IMG/VR virus record: IMGVR_UViG_3300030004_000001
Coordinates: 62,001 to 126,000 of that record
Direction: 5' to 3' (one strand)
Length of the DNA: 64,000 nt
Source of the DNA: a virus
Part shown: positions 44,457 through 51,418 of the stretch, in pieces
Layout of the letters: the number at the start of each line of letters is the position of its first letter
Numbering within the stretch: the first letter of the stretch is position 1
Translations under genes and position numbers: made by a program
The notes under the pieces: generated by a model
What the model saw: the letters and a program-made list of their open reading frames with translations, nothing else
Database searches by the model: none
Told to the model about the DNA's origin: nothing

Positions 44457-44906
44457 TCAGAATGGGATATCTGAATCATCTTCAACGGTATTAGTTCCAG
44501 ATCCACCATTATTATCACTATCTGCATAACCAGTCTGTTCGGGATCTGGTTCGTGATGACCCCCACTCTCGCCCTTCTTACCACAGAAATCAAAAGCATT
44601 CAACTTAATATGAGTATACCAAATCTTCTTATTTTCATCTGCGGGATTCTTACCTTCGGTATACTCAATCTTACCTTCGATAATAACTTCAGCACCCTTC
44701 TTAAAAAACTTTTCAATTGCTTCGCCTTGCTTACCCCAGGCTACAATATTATGCCATTCAGTCTTGGACTTAGCACTTCCATCCTTGTCCTTCCAATTTT
44801 CAGTAGTGGCTACCGAAAAACGACAAAGAGTTGCACCACCTGGAGTTGCCTTCAATTCAGGATCTTTACCCAGAAATCCATGAAGGATAACCTTATTAGT
44901 TGACAT
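44457..44906 (-). CDS. ssb: Single-stranded DNA-binding protein
   Basis: 149 aa from the ATG at 44906 with GGAG upstream; an upstream ATG at 44948 lies in the inverted repeat and is rejected. OB fold: 'NKVILHGFLGKDPELKAT', 'WHNIVAWGKQGEAIEKFFKKG', 'EGKIEYT'. The C-terminus has a Gly/Asn/Asp-rich linker and ends DDSDIPF, the acidic tip through which SSB recruits partners. Coats ssDNA for the phage polymerase. The gene has a 5' leader with an inverted repeat and is followed by a terminator. Confidence 0.93.
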   Translation of the reverse strand: MSTNKVILHGFLGKDPELKATPGGATLCRFSVATTENWKDKDGSAKSKTEWHNIVAWGKQGEAIEKFFKKGAEVIIEGKIEYTEGKNPADENKKIWYTHIKLNAFDFCGKKGESGGHHEPDPEQTGYADSDNNGGSGTNTVEDDSDIPF

Positions 44907-44927
44907 ACTTTCTCCGTTAAGAGTTGA

Positions 44928-44947
44928 TGGCCATGTCTCAATGGCCA
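44928..44947. repeat. Inverted repeat in the ssb leader
   Basis: TGGCCAT/ATGGCCA with a six-base spacer, about 20 bp upstream of the ssb start. It could be an operator or a leader hairpin for control of ssb. Confidence 0.55.
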
Positions 44948-44991
44948 ATTGTTATGTTATTTTATAATAATATCAAACTTTATTAGTTTGA

Positions 44992-45135
44992 TTATTGAGC
45001 GAGAACTAATTCGCGCACGTATGTAGATACGTCCTTATTAGCCTCTGATGCAATCTTTTCAAATTGCTCTTTTTCTTCACTTGTCACTCTGATTGTGACA
45101 AATTTTCTTCTGTGTAATTTACATAACTCTGACAT
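44992..45135 (-). CDS. Ribbon-helix-helix (CopG-like) regulator
   Basis: 47 aa starting MSELCKLHRRK. 'FVTIRVTSEEKEQFEKIASEA' followed by 'NKDVSTYVRELVL' is the beta-strand, helix, turn, helix pattern of CopG/Arc-type repressors. Strong own promoter (TTGCAC-N17-TACAAT). Probable regulator of nearby genes such as ssb, possibly through the inverted repeat; target inferred. Confidence 0.7.
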   Translation of the reverse strand: MSELCKLHRRKFVTIRVTSEEKEQFEKIASEANKDVSTYVRELVLAQ

Positions 45136-45160
45136 GGTGTATTCCTCGTAATCATACTAT

Positions 45161-45189
45161 ATTGTAGCACGATTCTGAGGACGGTGCAA
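45161..45189 (-). promoter_or_regulatory. Promoter TTGCAC-N17-TACAAT (extended TGC)
   Basis: -10 TACAAT 45161-45166 preceded by TGC, -35 TTGCAC 45184-45189. Drives the ribbon-helix-helix gene 26 bp downstream. Confidence 0.78.
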
Positions 45190-45191
45190 GT

Positions 45192-45368
45192 TTAATTTAA
45201 CAACACTCTCATTAATGATTCTCTATCAAGTTCTTTTGTAGTGCATTTATAACAATTTTCTCCAGTACCTTGAAAAGTAATATTTTCTCCTAAAACATAA
45301 ATAGATTCAATTAATTTTAAATTTACGAAAACTTCTCCATTAGATTGAACAATTTTAATAAATTCCAT
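45192..45368 (-). CDS. Unknown small protein
   Basis: 58 aa from the ATG at 45368 (AGGA upstream). Beta-rich, two cysteines. Not recognised. Confidence 0.55.
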   Translation of the reverse strand: MEFIKIVQSNGEVFVNLKLIESIYVLGENITFQGTGENCYKCTTKELDRESLMRVLLN

Positions 45369-45615
45369 CTGCAATCCTATTCTTTGCAACTAATTGCTGA
45401 AGAGACTGACCTGCTTTTTTAATTGTTCGATATCGGTCTTTTGGATCTTTATGATTTAGACAGATTGATTTATTATCATTAAGACAACTTGCGATAATAG
45501 AAATCTTATTTTTAATACTAATTCCTCGCATTGAAAAAACCTTATTGTTTACTTCTTCTGGATTAAGATTCAGTAAACTATAAATTTCCTGTACACGATC
45601 TTCATTATCGGTCAT
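45355..45615 (-). CDS. Unknown protein
   Basis: 86 aa, charged; 'KDPKDRYRTIKKAGQSLQQL' basic helix. Not recognised. Confidence 0.55.
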   Translation of the reverse strand: MTDNEDRVQEIYSLLNLNPEEVNNKVFSMRGISIKNKISIIASCLNDNKSICLNHKDPKDRYRTIKKAGQSLQQLVAKNRIADGIY

Positions 45616-45889
45616 TTATGATTTCCATTTCAGTCTCTAATAGAAAAGGATATTTCTCTAATTTATTTAAAAGATCTTCATAAGAACAATCTACTATCTT
45701 TCTTATAGATCTCCATGTCTGAAAAAGAATCATTGGTTGTTTTAAGAAGAATAATTTAATTTCAAGACCTGATTTTTTATAAAAAGTGAGTCGTACTTTA
45801 TCAGTATCTTCTTCGATGTCAAGTACAATTTTCCAATTTTTTGCCACTCCAAACTCATTTATTTTATTTATAATTTTATCTCTACACAT
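45605..45889 (-). CDS. Unknown protein
   Basis: 94 aa, alpha/beta. Starts after a short leader peptide and overlaps the next gene by 11 bp. Not recognised. Confidence 0.57.
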   Translation of the reverse strand: MCRDKIINKINEFGVAKNWKIVLDIEEDTDKVRLTFYKKSGLEIKLFFLKQPMILFQTWRSIRKIVDCSYEDLLNKLEKYPFLLETEMEIINDR

Positions 45890-45891
45890 TT

Positions 45892-45933
45892 TTAATCCTC
45901 GTCTGAGTCGCCATTATAATATGGCCAAGACAT
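45892..45933 (-). CDS. Possible 13-aa leader peptide
   Basis: ATG with CAGGAG eight bases upstream, encoding 13 residues ending in DSDED; stop 3 bp before the next gene. Could couple translation to the 45605 gene. Another frame gives a 30-aa peptide without a ribosome-binding site. Confidence 0.35.
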   Translation of the reverse strand: MSWPYYNGDSDED

Positions 45934-46013
45934 ATTTTACTCCTGTATATATTGTGTTTCAAACACCCTCCCATATGTAAGGATTATATAGTTATTAGGA
46001 TGATAAGTCGCTA

Positions 46014-46042
46014 TTGCTTATCAAGTATTTTTTGATAAACAA
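46014..46042. repeat. 10-bp stem-loop in the leader of the 45605 operon
   Basis: Arms 46014-46023 and 46033-46042 pair over 10 bp (one G-U), nine-base loop. About 35 nt after the transcription start predicted from 46087. The stretch 45934-46080 carries no convincing gene. Confidence 0.5.
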
Positions 46043-46056
46043 TAACTACTTACCAA

Positions 46057-46115
46057 GAGAAATAATATAATATTATCTCCATATATATTATAACAAAAAA
46101 GGAAGACTTTTTGCG
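46057..46115 (-). promoter_or_regulatory. Promoter CGCAAA-N17-TATAAT with 5' stem-loop
   Basis: -10 46087-46092, -35 46110-46115. ATAATAT/ATATTAT inverted repeat at 46062-46076, flanked by GAG/CTC. Overlaps the plus-strand promoter at 46123, so the two directions may interfere. Confidence 0.8.
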
Positions 46116-46122
46116 ACACCTG

Positions 46123-46131
46123 TGTTATCAT
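46123..46131 (+). promoter_or_regulatory. Extended -10 promoter (TGTTATCAT)
   Basis: TGT-TATCAT, 19 bp before the 46150 start. Divergent from, and close to, the promoter at 46087-46115. Confidence 0.5.
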
Positions 46132-46149
46132 TAAGGAAAGGAGATTCTT

Positions 46150-46539
46150 ATGTGGAAGTTAGTCGGAGCTATTTCTATTGTTTTATCAACAAGTTTATTT
46201 ATTGAAATGTTAATTCGTAAAGTAGTTACCCTTACTCAATTACGAGATTGTGTAATTTCTTTATTCCAGGGTGTAGTTAGTAGATTTGATCGTTCTGTAA
46301 CTGGGAATGATGGATCTTATTCTAGTACAAGATTATTAGATTATCTTTGGGGTATTGGTGGATTTTGCTTAGTATGTCTTTGTACTTTAAGAAAAATTAA
46401 TATTCCCGATGGTGTATATTATTTGATTGGAACAGCAATAGGTGTTGGCGCTACAAAAGGTGTATTTAATAAAATTCAAGAAATTAAAACTGTTGCTGGT
46501 AAAATAATTGGAGATCATAATGATTCAGATAATCAGTAA
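46150..46539 (+). CDS. Membrane protein, holin-like
   Basis: 129 aa, AAAGGAG ribosome-binding site. Three hydrophobic segments (about 4-22, 70-83, 87-103) and a charged C-terminal tail. Size and topology resemble holins, and a second membrane protein follows. No catalytic motif, so holin is an inference. Confidence 0.5.
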   Translation: MWKLVGAISIVLSTSLFIEMLIRKVVTLTQLRDCVISLFQGVVSRFDRSVTGNDGSYSSTRLLDYLWGIGGFCLVCLCTLRKINIPDGVYYLIGTAIGVGATKGVFNKIQEIKTVAGKIIGDHNDSDNQ

Positions 46540-47251
46540 ATGTAAAAGTTATTTATATACAATTTTAATTACTGCATTAGTAACGAGTGGAGTTTATACT
46601 TATATATTAAATAGATCAACAAATAAAGATGCTGTAAAAATTGCTACTTTAAGTGGAGAAAATACAAAATTAAATGATTCTCTTAAAGATCAAACTGCTA
46701 AAAATCAAATTTTGCAAGCTAAAGTTGATCAAGCAACTACTAATGTAAATAATGCTCATCAAGTTACTATTACTGCAGATAACCATCTTAATTCTACACC
46801 TTCAACAGTTAATATAACTCCAGTTAAAGAAGTACAAGAAGTAAAAGATGCAATAGCTAAAAATTATAATGATTCTACTGTAGGATTTGATGGTACAAGA
46901 TTTAATATTATTCAACCTACAGTAGTTAGTTTAACTAATGATGCTATTCAATGGAAAGTTAATGGTCCTATTTTAACAACAAAATTAGCTGCTACCGAAG
47001 AAAGTTTAGATGCTACTAGAAAAGAAAATACTGCTAATCAAACTTTAGTTACTACGCAAACTGATTTAAATAATGGTTTAACTAACTCTAATAAATTACT
47101 TACTGAAACTAATAATAATAAGGATAAACAGATTAACTTATATGAGAAAGACTTGAAAGTTCAATCAATGAATGGTAAGATTAAATTTGTCCTTGGTATT
47201 GGTATTGGTGGTGGTGGTTATTGGATCTATGACCATTACATTAAAAAATAA
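46520..47251 (+). CDS. Membrane-anchored coiled-coil protein (spanin-like)
   Basis: 243 aa from the ATG at 46520 (GGAG upstream; a TTG at 46508 is the alternative). One N-terminal transmembrane helix (about residues 12-30), then a long extracytoplasmic Asn/Thr/Lys-rich coiled-coil with heptads, and a short hydrophobic Gly-rich segment (about 220-238) near the C-terminus. Two membrane anchors with a linker in between is the plan of some unimolecular spanins. Its role in lysis is an inference. Confidence 0.5.
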   Translation: MIQIISKCKSYLYTILITALVTSGVYTYILNRSTNKDAVKIATLSGENTKLNDSLKDQTAKNQILQAKVDQATTNVNNAHQVTITADNHLNSTPSTVNITPVKEVQEVKDAIAKNYNDSTVGFDGTRFNIIQPTVVSLTNDAIQWKVNGPILTTKLAATEESLDATRKENTANQTLVTTQTDLNNGLTNSNKLLTETNNNKDKQINLYEKDLKVQSMNGKIKFVLGIGIGGGGYWIYDHYIKK

Positions 47252-47269
47252 TGTTATTTTAAAGAGATA

Positions 47270-47956
47270 ATGATGGATGTGATAGAAATATTAGGTGAAA
47301 TAATAAAAAAATGGGGACTTGTAGCTGGATTTCATTTTTTGTTATTTAGTACAATTATATATATATTAATTCATAAGACCATTAATGGTAAAACTCTTTG
47401 GAATAAATTATTTAATAAAACTAAAACAAAATATAATCTATCTAATCACGTAATGTTTGTTAATTTAAGAAAATATATAAACTACGACATTAAACATTTT
47501 ACATTAGGAGAAAGGTTACGAGAAGCTATTTTCCGTGATTTTCTCCTAATTAAATTTACGATTGTAGAAGATGAATTTAAGAAAGTTATAGAAGATAATA
47601 CTCTTGAGTTAATGTCTAACGAAGTCTATTCTAAAAGAATGTTAGACTGTATTGTTAATATTGTAAAGTTATATGAAATAAAAGCTAAGGAAGCTGGTAT
47701 ACCTGATATTGCTATAACTAGATTTACCGAATGGTATGATGATAAGGTTCAGGCTATTTATGCTTTTATAATTAATGTTTGTGAAGATACTGATATTTAC
47801 AATGATAATAACATTAAGACTAAAGTAATATTTGATTTTATGAATCATATTAATAACTTTACTATTTTAGGTATTCGTAAAGTTCTTTTAGACTTTAATG
47901 GTGAGTTAAGTAAACTTACTTATAAAGGTATTACTTATAATAGGTATGGAAAATAA
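47270..47956 (+). CDS. Membrane-anchored protein of unknown function
   Basis: 228 aa. An N-terminal transmembrane helix (about residues 15-35), then a soluble helical domain. No endolysin motif seen. Third gene of the membrane cluster; unknown. Confidence 0.6.
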   Translation: MMDVIEILGEIIKKWGLVAGFHFLLFSTIIYILIHKTINGKTLWNKLFNKTKTKYNLSNHVMFVNLRKYINYDIKHFTLGERLREAIFRDFLLIKFTIVEDEFKKVIEDNTLELMSNEVYSKRMLDCIVNIVKLYEIKAKEAGIPDIAITRFTEWYDDKVQAIYAFIINVCEDTDIYNDNNIKTKVIFDFMNHINNFTILGIRKVLLDFNGELSKLTYKGITYNRYGK

Positions 47957-48006
47957 ATCTCATAAATATTATAAAGAAACAAGATTTCTTTGAATATTGT
48001 GAAACT

Positions 48007-48102
48007 ATGAATGATTTAATTAAGAATATGCCAAAACATGAGCAAGACAAAATGAATAAGTTAATGAAGAAATTTATTGAGAACTATAATGGGTCTAATT
48101 AA
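48007..48102 (+). CDS. Small basic protein
   Basis: 31 aa, helical and Lys/Met-rich, ends GSN. Its stop overlaps the start of the next gene. No good ribosome-binding site; weak. Confidence 0.35.
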   Translation: MNDLIKNMPKHEQDKMNKLMKKFIENYNGSN

Positions 48103-48241
48103 ACTAGCATTAGAAACATCTCCACTAGTAGAGAGTGACAAAGATCCTCGTCTACTTCCTGATACGGTAAGACAAAAACCTCAATTAAGAACCAAACCAA
48201 ATAAAACAATGATGAACTGGGGAATGAAGAATACTGGTTAA
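48089..48241 (+). CDS. MSLIKLA-family small protein (MGLIKLA)
   Basis: 50 aa. Begins MGLIKLALETS and has a basic tail. It overlaps the previous gene by 14 bp and belongs to the group of short proteins sharing the N-terminal peptide. Confidence 0.6.
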   Translation: MGLIKLALETSPLVESDKDPRLLPDTVRQKPQLRTKPNKTMMNWGMKNTG

Positions 48242-48266
48242 CTAATATATTAATTGGAGAAATAAA

Positions 48267-48587
48267 ATGCTTAGTATTATACTTTCTGTATTTCTATCTA
48301 TTTCTCCAACAGCCTCTTCTATTCCTCCTGTGGATATACAGAGTAAACAAATAGTAGAAGATCCTAATTTTCAACCACTAGTTGATCTAATTAATTCTCG
48401 TATTAAAGATAATAAAGCTTCTATCAAAATACAAGATGGAGATTATAATGGTGAATTTTCTCTAAAGTTTATTCAACTAATAATGAACCTTTCTAAATAT
48501 TATAAAGATCAAGGATTTAAAGTAAATATTTATCATGATGATGAACCTGACATTATTATATTTTCTATTAGTAAGATTGTGAGTTAA
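48267..48587 (+). CDS. Secreted or periplasmic-type small protein
   Basis: 106 aa. Starts with a hydrophobic signal-like segment (residues 1-18, ending ASSI) and continues as a charged soluble domain. Start follows TTGGAG. Unknown function. Confidence 0.55.
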   Translation: MLSIILSVFLSISPTASSIPPVDIQSKQIVEDPNFQPLVDLINSRIKDNKASIKIQDGDYNGEFSLKFIQLIMNLSKYYKDQGFKVNIYHDDEPDIIIFSISKIVS

Positions 48588-48588
48588 A

Positions 48589-49332
48589 ATGAGTTTAATT
48601 AAATTAGCTTTAGTTGTTCCTCAGACTAAATTTAATAGTTTTAAAGATAACCTTGCAGCATTGCCGGTTAGAGGTTATGCCACTATGTCTAATAGTGGGA
48701 ATATAATCGCTGGCGATGTGCGTAATCCATTACTTAGATTCACTTCTCCATTACATAAAATTTTTGATAGCAAACAAAATATAAAAGATTTACACAGAAT
48801 AGGAATTAAGCATGAATTATCTGAAAGAAAATATCTTAATCAATATAATGAAGGTAAAGGTCCTTTCGAAAGAATGTTTTCTAATCCTGTAAAAGCAGAT
48901 ATAAGACAAGGTATTTTTAATGCACCAAAAGGTAGGCATGCTACTTTAGCCGTTTTGGGCGAAGAAAGTAATAATTTATCTAAATTAAAAAATAAAAATG
49001 CAATTAATAGAATGCAAAAGATACGATATTTAACTGGTGAATCTGATATTATTAAAAATATAACTAGTAAAACTTATGGTAAAGATTTACTTTCTGCTGC
49101 TGATATAGATAAATTACATCAATCATCATTAAAACAATCTTTATATCACACAAAATCAAAATCTGCTATTGGTAGAGTAGCAGGCATGGCACTTGCTCCA
49201 TTTTTAATAAAAGGGGAAAATGATCAAAATACTGTAGGAAAGAGAATTGATGCTTCTATATTAGGTGGAATGGTTGGTGCTAAAGGTGAGAAATTCTTAC
49301 GAACTAATATTTTAAAACTACATAAGAGATAA
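48589..49332 (+). CDS. MSLIKLA-family protein
   Basis: 247 aa with the shared N-terminus, then a basic helical body and a Gly/Ala-rich hydrophobic segment near residues 200-235. Resembles the 20482-21309 protein in plan. Possibly virion-associated. Confidence 0.66.
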   Translation: MSLIKLALVVPQTKFNSFKDNLAALPVRGYATMSNSGNIIAGDVRNPLLRFTSPLHKIFDSKQNIKDLHRIGIKHELSERKYLNQYNEGKGPFERMFSNPVKADIRQGIFNAPKGRHATLAVLGEESNNLSKLKNKNAINRMQKIRYLTGESDIIKNITSKTYGKDLLSAADIDKLHQSSLKQSLYHTKSKSAIGRVAGMALAPFLIKGENDQNTVGKRIDASILGGMVGAKGEKFLRTNILKLHKR

Positions 49333-49336
49333 TAAT

Positions 49337-50056
49337 ATGCCCTGGTCATATCCTGATAATGTACCAACTTCAATGAAATATTTTAAACCTTCTATTCAGA
49401 AGAAAGCAATTTCTATTGCAAATGCCATACTTAAAAATGGTGGTTCAGAAGGCACGGCCATTGCAACTGGAATTAAACGAAGTAAAGGATTGGTTAAATT
49501 AGCATCAGCTTTTACCAATGTTAAAGATTTTGTTAAATCTAATAAATTTGCTTTAGGTGCTGCTGGTTTAGGTGCTGGACTGGCTGGATTAGAAAGTAAA
49601 AATCAAATAACTGATAAAAAATTTACAAAAGGTCAAAGAGTTAAAAATGCGATTGTAACAGGTGCTCTTTTCGGTGCTTCAGGATGGGGATTAGACAGAC
49701 TCTCTGGTATGAGAAAAAATATTATAAATAGAATAGAAGAGGATTTAGGAGACCCTAGAGATATCAACTCTAAGATTAGATCTAAAATTACAGAAGCAAT
49801 GAAACAAGAAAAAGTTCCAGTTAAACCTGGAGGTTATCATAGATTTCCTATTGAAGCAAAAGTTCATGAAAAAGGTAATTATAGAACTCAATTAATAAAA
49901 TTTACGCATGGTAAGGATGGTATTGAAAAACTATCCTTTATACGGGATGGTAAATTTTTAAAAGAATTTATTAAACAATTAAATAAAGGTAATAAGAAAT
50001 ATTTAGTAGATAATTATAATAAACTTATTGAGAAAACGCAGGAGTCTATATTATGA
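49337..50056 (+). CDS. Protein with N-terminal 'PWSYPDNVP' domain and glycine-rich hydrophobic segment
   Basis: 239 aa. Residues 1-48 match a short domain seen by eye in many bacterial and phage proteins ('YPDNVPxSMK...KKAISIANAIL...EGxAIA'), function unknown. VKLAS (about residues 53-57) follows the K-x-A pattern. A Gly/Ala-rich stretch (75-90) and a charged C-terminus follow. Start with GAGATAATA. The stop overlaps the next gene. Confidence 0.65.
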   Translation: MPWSYPDNVPTSMKYFKPSIQKKAISIANAILKNGGSEGTAIATGIKRSKGLVKLASAFTNVKDFVKSNKFALGAAGLGAGLAGLESKNQITDKKFTKGQRVKNAIVTGALFGASGWGLDRLSGMRKNIINRIEEDLGDPRDINSKIRSKITEAMKQEKVPVKPGGYHRFPIEAKVHEKGNYRTQLIKFTHGKDGIEKLSFIRDGKFLKEFIKQLNKGNKKYLVDNYNKLIEKTQESIL

Positions 50057-50202
50057 GTTTAATTAAATTATGTTCAGTTATAATTCCTGATTCTCATTTA
50101 AAAGAAGATCATGAAGAATTAGAAAAAATGAAAAAGAATTCGAAAGGAATTCTTAAAACTGTAAAAGAAATGGAAGAAGAAGATAGTAAGGCTAAAAAAT
50201 GA
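50053..50202 (+). CDS. MSLIKLC-variant small protein
   Basis: 49 aa. First 18 bases identical to the other copies, then Cys replaces Ala. The rest is a charged helix, ending KAKK. Short overlaps with both neighbours support translation. Confidence 0.6.
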   Translation: MSLIKLCSVIIPDSHLKEDHEELEKMKKNSKGILKTVKEMEEEDSKAKK

Positions 50203-50528
50203 GTTTAATTAAATTAGCATTAGATCAACAAAAAACTGGTATCGCTGGCTTTACTCAACGTCATCCTTATTTGACCTCAGGAATTGCGTTAACTGGTGGA
50301 CTTGCGGCAGCCGACGCTGGTTTAAATGTATTTAAAACTTTAAAAGGAACGGGTGGTAGCCTCATTTCGGGTTTAAAGCAAATTAAGGGTAATCCTGGGC
50401 TCAGGAATGAGCTAGGTCACGGCATCAAGAAAGGTCTGGTGGAGGGTGGGCTTTATGGCTCGATTCTGGGGACTGTAGAACCTGCTATTGGTAGGGGAAT
50501 ATTTAGAAAACCTAAAGGTGAGGAATAG
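50199..50528 (+). CDS. MSLIKLA-family protein
   Basis: 109 aa with the shared N-terminus and Gly-rich segments (about residues 30-60, 80-100). G+C-richer second half. Last gene before a bidirectional terminator. Confidence 0.65.
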   Translation: MSLIKLALDQQKTGIAGFTQRHPYLTSGIALTGGLAAADAGLNVFKTLKGTGGSLISGLKQIKGNPGLRNELGHGIKKGLVEGGLYGSILGTVEPAIGRGIFRKPKGEE

Positions 50529-50530
50529 CT

Positions 50531-50558
50531 AAAAAAAAGACCCGAAAGGGTCTTTTCT
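50531..50558. terminator. Bidirectional terminator
   Basis: AAAAGACCC/GGGTCTTTT stem with GAAA loop (50535-50543, 50548-50556). Flanked by A-run and T-run. Serves the plus gene ending at 50528 and the minus gene ending at 50560. Confidence 0.85.
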
Positions 50559-50559
50559 C

Positions 50560-50682
50560 TTAGTGACTTGAAATTTTAATTACAATACAAGATACAATAA
50601 ACATTCCAAACAAAATCCAACCCATATGAAGTCTAAGGGTTGGAATAAGTTTGGGCTGTTCTCGTAACCATTGCTTCCTCAT
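50560..50682 (-). CDS. Small membrane protein
   Basis: 40 aa, starting MRKQWLREQPKL with AAGGG upstream. A hydrophobic helix covers residues 20-36. Transcribed from the promoter at 50738 and ended by the bidirectional terminator. Function unknown. Confidence 0.6.
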   Translation of the reverse strand: MRKQWLREQPKLIPTLRLHMGWILFGMFIVSCIVIKISSH

Positions 50683-50707
50683 AACCATCCCTTAATAAAT
50701 AAATTTT

Positions 50708-50766
50708 GAGATTACACGATGTAATCTCTTCATTTATATTATAACAAAAATATCTTAATATTTGCA
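50708..50766 (-). promoter_or_regulatory. Promoter TGCAAA-N17-TATAAT with perfect 9-bp palindrome
   Basis: -10 50738-50743, -35 50761-50766. The palindrome GAGATTACA/TGTAATCTC (50708-50728, three-base centre) begins at about +1. It can act as a 5' RNA stem-loop or as an operator. Confidence 0.85.
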
Positions 50767-50772
50767 ATACTT

Positions 50773-50806
50773 AAAAAAAATAAGCCCGTGAGGGCTTATT
50801 TTTTTT
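50773..50806 (-). terminator. Terminator downstream of the repeat gene
   Basis: AATAAGCCC/GGGCTTATT stem with GTGA loop, A8 and T8 tracts. Placed just after the stop of the 50808 gene. Confidence 0.85.
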
Positions 50807-50807
50807 A

Positions 50808-51056
50808 TTAACCATTGCCATTGCCATAGCCATAGCCATCGCCATAGCCATCGCCATCGCCATAGCCATCGCCATTGCCATCGCCATCGCCATTGCCATA
50901 GCCATAGCCATTGCCATTGCCATCGCCATAGCCATTGCCATAGCCATAGCCATTGCCATTGCCATCGCCATCGCCATAGCCATCGCCATCGCCATAGCCA
51001 TCGCCATCGCCATTGCCATTGCCATTGCCATTATTTCCTAATAAAAGTTCTTTCAT
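50808..51056 (-). CDS. Glycine-Asn/Asp/Tyr repeat protein
   Basis: 82 aa: MKELLLGNN followed by 36 dipeptides G-N, G-D or G-Y. No other residue occurs in the repeat. It is probably translated, because the frame is intact over all units, the start has GGTGAT upstream, and a terminator follows. The gene may be read from the 51060 operon. Highly flexible and polar; it may be an adhesive or self-associating protein. Function unknown. Confidence 0.55.
   Translation of the reverse strand: MKELLLGNNGNGNGNGDGDGYGDGDGYGDGDGNGNGYGYGNGYGDGNGNGYGYGNGDGDGNGDGYGDGDGYGDGYGYGNGNG
50812..51031. repeat. Hexanucleotide repeat array (DATGGC)n
   Basis: About 36 copies of a 6-bp unit, minus-strand form A/G/T-ATGGC. 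Only the first base varies (A, G or T; never C). The other five bases are invariant. Confidence 0.9.
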
Positions 51057-51059
51057 AAA

Positions 51060-51371
51060 TCACCATCCTGAAACTACAGAAATAGAGACAACTGGAACGC
51101 AACGAACCGTTCCATAATTATCATATTTCGTTTCAGAAAGAGGTCCATTAACTAACTGACCAAGACCTTGCGTAGTTCCCCAACGACGAATATTTTTTGC
51201 ATTCGTGATAGTTACAGAACCATCACCTTCATCTTTGCAAAATCCAACAAAAACCCAACCTTTATCTGCCACAATAATACGAATATCACCAAGAACACCT
51301 TCTTTCTGAATCGAATCCTTTCGGATGTATTCGATTCCATTAAGTGTGACAACTTCAGTATTAAGTTCCAT
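51060..51371 (-). CDS. Small phage protein, DUF6948-like
   Basis: 103 aa, start with GGAGG. 'KGWVFVGFCKDEGDGSVTITNAKNIRRWGTTQGLGQL' resembles a small phage family (DUF6948-type) with 'TNAxxIRRWG' and 'GLGxLA' motifs. Function unknown. Starts 19 bp after the TATAAT box of its own promoter. Confidence 0.65.
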   Translation of the reverse strand: MELNTEVVTLNGIEYIRKDSIQKEGVLGDIRIIVADKGWVFVGFCKDEGDGSVTITNAKNIRRWGTTQGLGQLVNGPLSETKYDNYGTVRCVPVVSISVVSGW

Positions 51372-51389
51372 TATATTACCTCCATTTAT

Positions 51390-51418
51390 ATTATAACAGA
51401 ATTGTTAACTATTTTGCA
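51390..51418 (-). promoter_or_regulatory. Promoter TGCAAA-N17-TATAAT
   Basis: -10 51390-51395, -35 51413-51418, spacer 17 bp. No stem-loop; the ribosome-binding site follows almost at once. Confidence 0.85.

Noticed and set aside
50771-51031. A Met-Ala repeat reading frame (86 aa) over the hexanucleotide array
   Set aside because: It is a frame-shifted reading of the same repeat. The G-N/D/Y frame has a real start, a ribosome-binding site and a terminator directly after it.
50812-51031. Diversity-generating retroelement variable region
   Set aside because: Only the first codon base varies and the second A never does; no template repeat or reverse transcriptase is seen in the window.
50812-51031. 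CRISPR array
   Set aside because: Repeat unit is 6 bp with no spacers.
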